A DNA stretch of 47,456 nucleotides from Paracoccaceae bacterium (GTDB lineage Bacteria > Pseudomonadota > Alphaproteobacteria > Rhodobacterales > Rhodobacteraceae): the NCBI GenBank assembly GCA_022824005.1, contig JAJEBG010000004.1, positions 1 to 47,456 on the forward strand, given 5' to 3'. The position numbers and the translations under genes are program-made. The notes under the pieces are model-generated. The model had not been told where the DNA came from, made no database searches, and saw only the letters and a list, made by a program, of their open reading frames with translations. Positions 43,174 to 47,456 of the stretch are shown here, in pieces. The first letter of the stretch is position 1; each line of letters begins with the position of its first letter.

Positions 43174-44316
43174 CTATCCTCCCTTGACAGAGCCGGCCAG
43201 CAAACCACGCACCAAGAATTTCTGCATGGCAAAAAACACCAATATGGGAACGATAATGGAGACAAAAGCCGAGGAGGCCAGAATCTCCCAGTCTCCCCCT
43301 CTTGAACCTAGCAATTCGCGCAATCGGCCGGTCATCACCAACTGTTGTTCGTTATTGCCCAAGAAGATGGTGGCCACAAGCAGGTCATTCCAAACCCAAA
43401 GGAACTGAAAAATCGCAAAACTTGCTAAAGCGGGGTAAGATAGAGGCAGCACAATGCGACGAAAAATCTCAAAATCCGTGGCCCCATCGACTCTCGCCGA
43501 TTCAATGATCTCGCGAGGCAATCCGGCGATGTAATTTCGCAATAGATAGACAGCCAGCGGCAGTCCAAATCCCGTATGCGCCATCCAGATTCCGATATAT
43601 TCCTTGCCAATTCCGATATTGTTGTGAAACCGCAGCAGTGGAATAAGGGCCAGTTGCAGTGGAACCACCAGCAAGCCCACAACCACGGCAATCAGTATCG
43701 CTCGGCCGGGGAATTGCATCCAAGCAAGCGCATAGGCGGCAAAGGCCGCGACCAAAATAGGAATGATCGTCGCCGGGATCGTGACCGCAAATGTGTTGAG
43801 GAATGATTGCCCAATTCCTTCAGCAAAAATGACCTGTTTGTAATTGTCCAAAGTAAAACGCGCCGGTTCAATGAGGGTTACAAAAATTCGCACCCCTCGA
43901 GAGCCGACATGTGGCTCTGGTGAGGTGAGCCGATAATCGCCATTTGGCAGCAAAGTCAGCGTGCGCCCCTTGCTCATCGGAGCTTCATCACCAGGTTCAA
44001 AAGCGTTTGGGTTGCGTGAATTGACGCCGAAGGCGACGAATTCCCCTTGACTTTCTTGGCCTTCGAATAAATTTCCAGAGATGACAAAAACGCCGTCTTC
44101 CTCAATCTGCGTTTCTGGCAATGCCGAACGAATGAAGGTGCTCTGTTCAGCGGGGAACAAGGCATTCCACCAACCGCTTGACGCGATTTGGTCACGGTCA
44201 CGAAACGATGATACCAATAATCCAATAGTCGGAATGATCCACAGCAGGACCAGTGCCACGGCGGATAGATTGACGACCCAAACCAGTCGGGCACGAGTGC
44301 CGGCCATATTTTCCAT
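43174..44316 (-). CDS. aglG: Alpha-glucoside ABC transporter permease AglG
   Basis: This MalG-type permease has 380 residues, longer than most because of a periplasmic insertion between membrane segments 1 and 2 (residues about 40-140, including LTLLPNGDYRLTSPE), which is typical of AglG. The EAA loop appears as ESARVDGATDFEIFRRIVLP, where it contacts AglK. The ATG has GAAGG seven bases upstream. It forms the channel with AglF. Confidence 0.92.
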   Translation of the reverse strand: MENMAGTRARLVWVVNLSAVALVLLWIIPTIGLLVSSFRDRDQIASSGWWNALFPAEQSTFIRSALPETQIEEDGVFVISGNLFEGQESQGEFVAFGVNSRNPNAFEPGDEAPMSKGRTLTLLPNGDYRLTSPEPHVGSRGVRIFVTLIEPARFTLDNYKQVIFAEGIGQSFLNTFAVTIPATIIPILVAAFAAYALAWMQFPGRAILIAVVVGLLVVPLQLALIPLLRFHNNIGIGKEYIGIWMAHTGFGLPLAVYLLRNYIAGLPREIIESARVDGATDFEIFRRIVLPLSYPALASFAIFQFLWVWNDLLVATIFLGNNEQQLVMTGRLRELLGSRGGDWEILASSAFVSIIVPILVFFAMQKFLVRGLLAGSVKGG

Positions 44317-44351
44317 TTCTAAACCTTCTTCCCTGAAATTCTTATTCTCGT

Positions 44352-45344
44352 CTAATTCATTTCCTTACGCGCATTGTGGATATTCCAAACCATAATCGGA
44401 GTGACCATCACCATGATCACTAAAGCCACCGTCGAGGCCCGACCATAATCATTGGCGCGGAACATCCAATCGAACATTAAATTTGCCAGAACCTGACTGC
44501 CCCATTGACCATTCGTCATCGCCAGAACGATATCGAAGACTTTGAGAACGAGGATCGTGATGGTTGTCCATACGACAGCAATAGTGCCCCAAATCTGTGG
44601 CACCTTTATCTTAAAGAAAATTTGCAGAGGAGAGGCCCCATCCAGTACCGAGGCCTCAATCGTTTCTTCAGGGATGCCTCTCAAGGCCGCCGAAAGAATG
44701 ACCATCGCAAATCCAGTTTGAATCCAGATCAACACCGTCATCAGAAACAGACTGTTCCAAATGGGGAGCGTAAGCCACGCTTGAGGACTCATACCGAAAC
44801 TCGCCGCAATCGAATTCAAGAGACCGATTTCTGTCGTACCTTCGCCTCGATAGTCATAGATAAATTTCCAGATGACAGCGGCACCAATAAAAGAGATCGC
44901 CATCGGCATGAATATCATCGACTTCGCAAAATTTCCCCAAGATATACGATCCGTTATCGCCGCCGCAATAAGACCAATAAAGGTCGAAACCGCCGGCACC
45001 ACGATTAACCATAAAATATTGTTGCGCATCGATTCGGCAAATTTATCATCACCAACCATCCAAGCAAAATTATCAACGCCGACAAAGCGATCGCCAGACG
45101 CGTCATGGAACGACAGCCAAATGGAATTGAAGACGGGATAGACGAGATACAAAGATAACAGAATGATTGAGGGACCAAGAAATAGCCACGGTCTAATTGC
45201 CGAGCTTCGGAGAATATTTCTTCCCGCGTTTGGCCCTCTTGGAGGGTAAATCGAATCCAAGGCCAAATTTGACAGGTAGAAGTAAGCCACGCAGCCAAAG
45301 ACTCCAACAATAATCGTCACCAAAGCAAACAGAACCTGTTCCAC
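44352..45344 (-). CDS. aglF: Alpha-glucoside ABC transporter permease AglF
   Basis: This MalF-type permease of 330 residues has about seven or eight membrane segments and the EAA loop EASVLDGASPLQIFFKIKVP. The start is GTG 45344, with a strong GGGGAGGG six bases upstream. That ribosome site lies just after the terminator-like hairpin at 45370-45403, so aglF is read only by transcripts that pass the hairpin. Confidence 0.92.
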   Translation of the reverse strand: MEQVLFALVTIIVGVFGCVAYFYLSNLALDSIYPPRGPNAGRNILRSSAIRPWLFLGPSIILLSLYLVYPVFNSIWLSFHDASGDRFVGVDNFAWMVGDDKFAESMRNNILWLIVVPAVSTFIGLIAAAITDRISWGNFAKSMIFMPMAISFIGAAVIWKFIYDYRGEGTTEIGLLNSIAASFGMSPQAWLTLPIWNSLFLMTVLIWIQTGFAMVILSAALRGIPEETIEASVLDGASPLQIFFKIKVPQIWGTIAVVWTTITILVLKVFDIVLAMTNGQWGSQVLANLMFDWMFRANDYGRASTVALVIMVMVTPIMVWNIHNARKEMN

Positions 45345-45369
45345 GGTGAACCCTCCCCAAATTTTAGGT

Positions 45370-45403
45370 AAAAGTCGGCCCGCTCTTTCAGGAGCAGGCC
45401 GAC
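45370..45403 (-). terminator. Intrinsic-terminator-like hairpin between aglE and aglF
   Basis: On the minus strand GTCGGCC and GGCCGAC (seven pairs), then one mismatch and GCTC/GAGC (four pairs), close a six-base loop, and TTTT follows directly. It lies in the 74-base gap after the aglE stop. Such a site can stop part of the transcripts or protect the aglE end of the mRNA, giving more binding protein than permease. Confidence 0.65.
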
Positions 45404-45418
45404 ACGATAATGTTCAGA

Positions 45419-46777
45419 TCAGTTGACTGAAGTTTTCCAGACTTCTTCAATCGCGGTCGCGACATCCGATGCTGATTGACCACCTGAATAATCGACCATT
45501 CCTGTCCAGAAGGCCCCCGTGCCAATAGCTCCAGGCATCAAGTCAGAGCCATCAAAACGGAAGGTCGTCGCGTTGAGCAAAATATTGTTCATCGCGCGAA
45601 CGGTTGGATCAGTGTAGACTTCAGAATTCACACCGAGATGCGGTGTGAGGAAACCCGTCTGCGCCATCCAAACTTCATTGGCCAACGGCAACTTCAAAAA
45701 GTCTATGAAGGCTCTCGCGGCCGGTGAGTCACTGGTGATCGCGAATAATGTGCCACCACCAAGAACCGGTCGTCCCAAATCTTCCTCCGCAAAAGCTGGA
45801 AAATAGAAGAAGTCGGCATCAACCCCGACCTCTACGCCATCAGGAAAGAAGGTTGGAATAAATGACGCTTGCCGGTGCATGTAGCATTGAGGTGGAGAGT
45901 CGAACAAACCTTTCGGACTGTCTCTGAAGTCTATGGTGGCAACTGCGCCTCCTCCACCCGACACATAATCATCATTCCTAGAAAAAACTCCGTAAGCCTC
46001 AATCGCCGCAACAACACGCGGGTCGTTGAATGGAATATCGTGGGCGACCCATTGATCGTAGACATCAGGCGGTTGCGTGCGCAACATCATGTCTTCGACC
46101 CAGTCAGTCGCCGGCCAACCCGTCGCACCGCCAGATCCCAACCCGATACACCACGGCGTCCCGCCGTCGGCCACAATTTGGTCTGACAACGCTATCAAGT
46201 CTTCCATCGTCTCAGGAACCTCATAACCCGCGTCTTCGAAGTTCTCGGGCACATACCAAACCAATGATTTCACATCCACCTTGTAGAAAAACCCAAAAAG
46301 ATGGCTTTGCCCCCCCTCATCGGGAAATGTTCCAAGGTCGACCCAAGACTGACCAGCCGCATAGTTGCTCTTGATCCAGTCTTCTGTATCTTGCCCGAGC
46401 GGCAACAAGTGTCCCTTGGCCGCTAAGTTTTTCGCTAGACCCGGTTGCGGAAACACAGCAATATTTGCTGGTGACCCTGCTTCAAGGTCAATCGCCACCT
46501 GCTGTTCAAAACTGTCGGATCCCGAATATTCAACCTTGGCGCCTGTCGCCGCCTCAAAATATGCAATCACAGATTCAAATAAATTGTTATCGCTGCCAAG
46601 CCACGGACCAAAGATTGTCAAAACCTCATCTTGGAGTCCAAGATCAGCCATTTCTTCAAATCCGTCCCAATTGAGACGCTCATCCCCCATCGGCATAATG
46701 AGTTCCCGCTCCATCGCGCTCGTCGAGCTGATACTAAGCGAGAGTGCAAGTGCGCCACTAACAATTAAGTGTTTCAT
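45419..46777 (-). CDS. aglE: Alpha-glucoside ABC transporter substrate-binding protein
   Basis: This periplasmic binding protein of about 452 residues captures alpha-glucosides for AglFGK. It begins with a signal peptide (KHLIVSGALALSLSISSTSA, cleavage probably after the SA or MER region), followed by the family blocks LTIFGPWLGSDNNLFESVIA and VEYSGSDSFEQQVAIDLEAG. ATG 46777 has AAGGGG six bases upstream; ATG 46783 would sit directly on the ribosome site. It is the first gene of the operon. The regulator aglR, often upstream in rhizobia, is not in the window. Confidence 0.93.
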   Translation of the reverse strand: MKHLIVSGALALSLSISSTSAMERELIMPMGDERLNWDGFEEMADLGLQDEVLTIFGPWLGSDNNLFESVIAYFEAATGAKVEYSGSDSFEQQVAIDLEAGSPANIAVFPQPGLAKNLAAKGHLLPLGQDTEDWIKSNYAAGQSWVDLGTFPDEGGQSHLFGFFYKVDVKSLVWYVPENFEDAGYEVPETMEDLIALSDQIVADGGTPWCIGLGSGGATGWPATDWVEDMMLRTQPPDVYDQWVAHDIPFNDPRVVAAIEAYGVFSRNDDYVSGGGGAVATIDFRDSPKGLFDSPPQCYMHRQASFIPTFFPDGVEVGVDADFFYFPAFAEEDLGRPVLGGGTLFAITSDSPAARAFIDFLKLPLANEVWMAQTGFLTPHLGVNSEVYTDPTVRAMNNILLNATTFRFDGSDLMPGAIGTGAFWTGMVDYSGGQSASDVATAIEEVWKTSVN

Positions 46778-46834
46778 ATCCATCCCCTTGATTTAATAGC
46801 ATTCAATGCCGTGTTGATTAACGAGTCATCCGGC

Positions 46835-46859
46835 TCATTCATGACTAACCTATGAATGA
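46835..46859 (-). promoter_or_regulatory. Candidate operator in the agl leader
   Basis: The arms TCATTCAT (46835-46842) and ATGAATGA (46852-46859) form a perfect inverted repeat with nine bases between. It lies just downstream of the -10 box of the promoter at 46882-46910, where a LacI-family repressor such as AglR could act. The spacing differs from a classical LacI/GalR site, so the binder is unknown. Confidence 0.35.
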
Positions 46860-46881
46860 TTTGACTCCCCCTAAGCACTAA

Positions 46882-46910
46882 CTCTTATCAAAAAATAACA
46901 ATTTTGTCAA
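46882..46910 (-). promoter_or_regulatory. Sigma-70-type promoter of aglEFGAK
   Basis: The minus strand has a perfect -35 box TTGACA (46910-46905) and, 17 bases on, TAAGAG (46887-46882) as -10, preceded by TG. The leader to aglE would be about 100 bases and contains the inverted repeat. Confidence 0.55.
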
Positions 46911-47038
46911 GAAAATATTATGTTCCCAAAGTGCCATCCTTATTTGCGGCTTCGGGCGCCTGTGGAAACCTCAACAAACAATCCTTGAGATCGGAATTAA
47001 CCCTTAAGTCAACAATAAATGCGGCACGGGCTCGTAGA

Positions 47039-47085
47039 GGTTAGGCTTTGGACTCAAATAAAGGTTAGGCTTTGGACTCAAATAA
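47039..47085. repeat. Tandem direct repeat at the 3' end of the IS5-like gene
   Basis: A 23-base unit beginning GGTTAGGCTTTGGACTC occurs twice (47039-47061 and 47063-47085) with one base between, period 24. On the minus strand the unit holds the last codons and stop of the IS5-like transposase (ESKA and stop), so the gene end has been duplicated. Confidence 0.9.
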
Positions 47086-47456
47086 TTGGTTCGCGATCCG
47101 GCGGAGCAGGAACCGGCTGACAGTTAGATGCACGGCTGACAGGAATTTGCGAGCGGTCTTATCGTAGGGCGTGGCGACCCTGCGGAACTCCTTGATCTTG
47201 CCGAAGAGTGGCTCGACGAGGTTGCGCGTCCGGTGGTAGGTCTCCCGATCAGGCGGCCTTGGCGACTTCCGGCTCGACCTCGACGGAATGACCGAGGGTG
47301 GCTCCCGCCGTCTCAATCAGGTCAAGAATGGCGTCGGTGTCATACGCCCTGTCGCCGATCACCACGACCATGTCAAACCGGCCCCAACGCTCTGCTCTTC
47401 ATTCTCGGCCACCAGGTCGGTCCAGACATCAACACGCATGTTCTCGGCCTGCGGTG
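47065..47456 (-). pseudogene. Disrupted IS5-like transposase, C-terminal part
   Basis: The minus strand encodes two family-like pieces in different frames. From the window edge side, VVVIGDRAYDTDAILDLIET has the second catalytic Asp of the DDE site. After a frame change near 47305, the second piece reads SVIPSRSSRKSPRPPDRETY, then RNLVEPLFGKIKEFRRVATP with the catalytic Glu (in LVEPLFGK), and ends FLSAVHLTVSRFLLRRIA. The first frame stops in TGA at about 47251-47253. The frame change could be decay or programmed frameshifting as in some IS5 members. The N-terminus lies beyond the window. GC is clearly higher than in the agl genes. Confidence 0.8.

Noticed and set aside
1-47456. CRISPR arrays, rRNA genes or prophage structural genes
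   Set aside because: No regularly spaced repeats, no rRNA sequence and no phage structural proteins were seen on either strand.

Overview
The window looks like the chromosome of a heterotrophic alphaproteobacterium of moderate GC. The signs are an alphaproteobacterial-type Lon, an LpdA with the CIPTK redox motif, a heterotetrameric sarcosine oxidase in B-D-A-G order, CcmI, the SufT/SufA pair, an aglEFGAK alpha-glucoside operon beside an Entner-Doudoroff edd-eda pair, and frequent 1-8 base gene overlaps with GTG and TTG starts. A marine lineage is possible, but the sequence alone does not fix the genus. Both ends of the window carry decayed, visibly GC-richer mobile-element pieces.

Layout. 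1-890: remnant of a large serine recombinase with three in-frame stops. 888-6804 (minus): a membrane-lipid operon (FAD amine-oxidase-like protein, DUF1365, MFS carrier, DUF3833, SDR, CFA synthase), similar in content to photo-oxidative-stress lipid operons of other alphaproteobacteria. 7348-12880 (minus): the soxBDAG sarcosine oxidase operon, with a visible promoter and a perfect inverted repeat at its start site, followed by a possible 57-residue protein. 13035-14746 (plus): ccmI-ruvX. 14791-15855 (minus): dusA. 15989-18145 (plus): a 718-residue PcfJ-family protein of unknown function. 18308-18800: tRNA-Asp and two tRNA-Val genes. 18870-22720 (minus): lon and tgt. 23195-24737 (plus): sufT, a sufA-like gene and tpiA. 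24763-28116 (minus): a probable alkA-like glycosylase, esterase, DUF924, lpdA operon. 28323-29537 (plus): an MFS carrier. 29651-32682 (minus): cysS-cimA. 32977-34161 (plus): an aminotransferase.

34386-36450 is an accessory scar. It holds a decayed ISNCY-like transposase, an intact two-gene nucleotidyltransferase/HI0074-type pair, and a truncated, frameshifted hsdS (type I restriction specificity) fragment that overlaps the pair and runs into an aromatic-L-amino-acid-decarboxylase-like gene (36451-37857).

37939-46910 is a sugar catabolic block. edd-eda (plus) converge, with overlapping 3' ends, on aglEFGAK (minus). AglE binds alpha-glucosides, AglF/AglG/AglK import them, AglA hydrolyses them to glucose, and Edd/Eda take the glucose-derived 6-phosphogluconate to pyruvate and glyceraldehyde 3-phosphate, which tpiA joins to the triose pool. 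The operon has a near-consensus promoter, a candidate operator and an intrinsic-terminator-like hairpin between aglE and aglF. The right edge (47039-47456) is a broken IS5-like transposase with a tandemly duplicated 3' end.

The most notable items are the type I restriction scar that retained its nucleotidyltransferase pair, the PcfJ-family gene, the sox promoter/operator that fixes a TTG start for soxB, and the aglE-aglF hairpin. No clearly new multi-gene system is evident.
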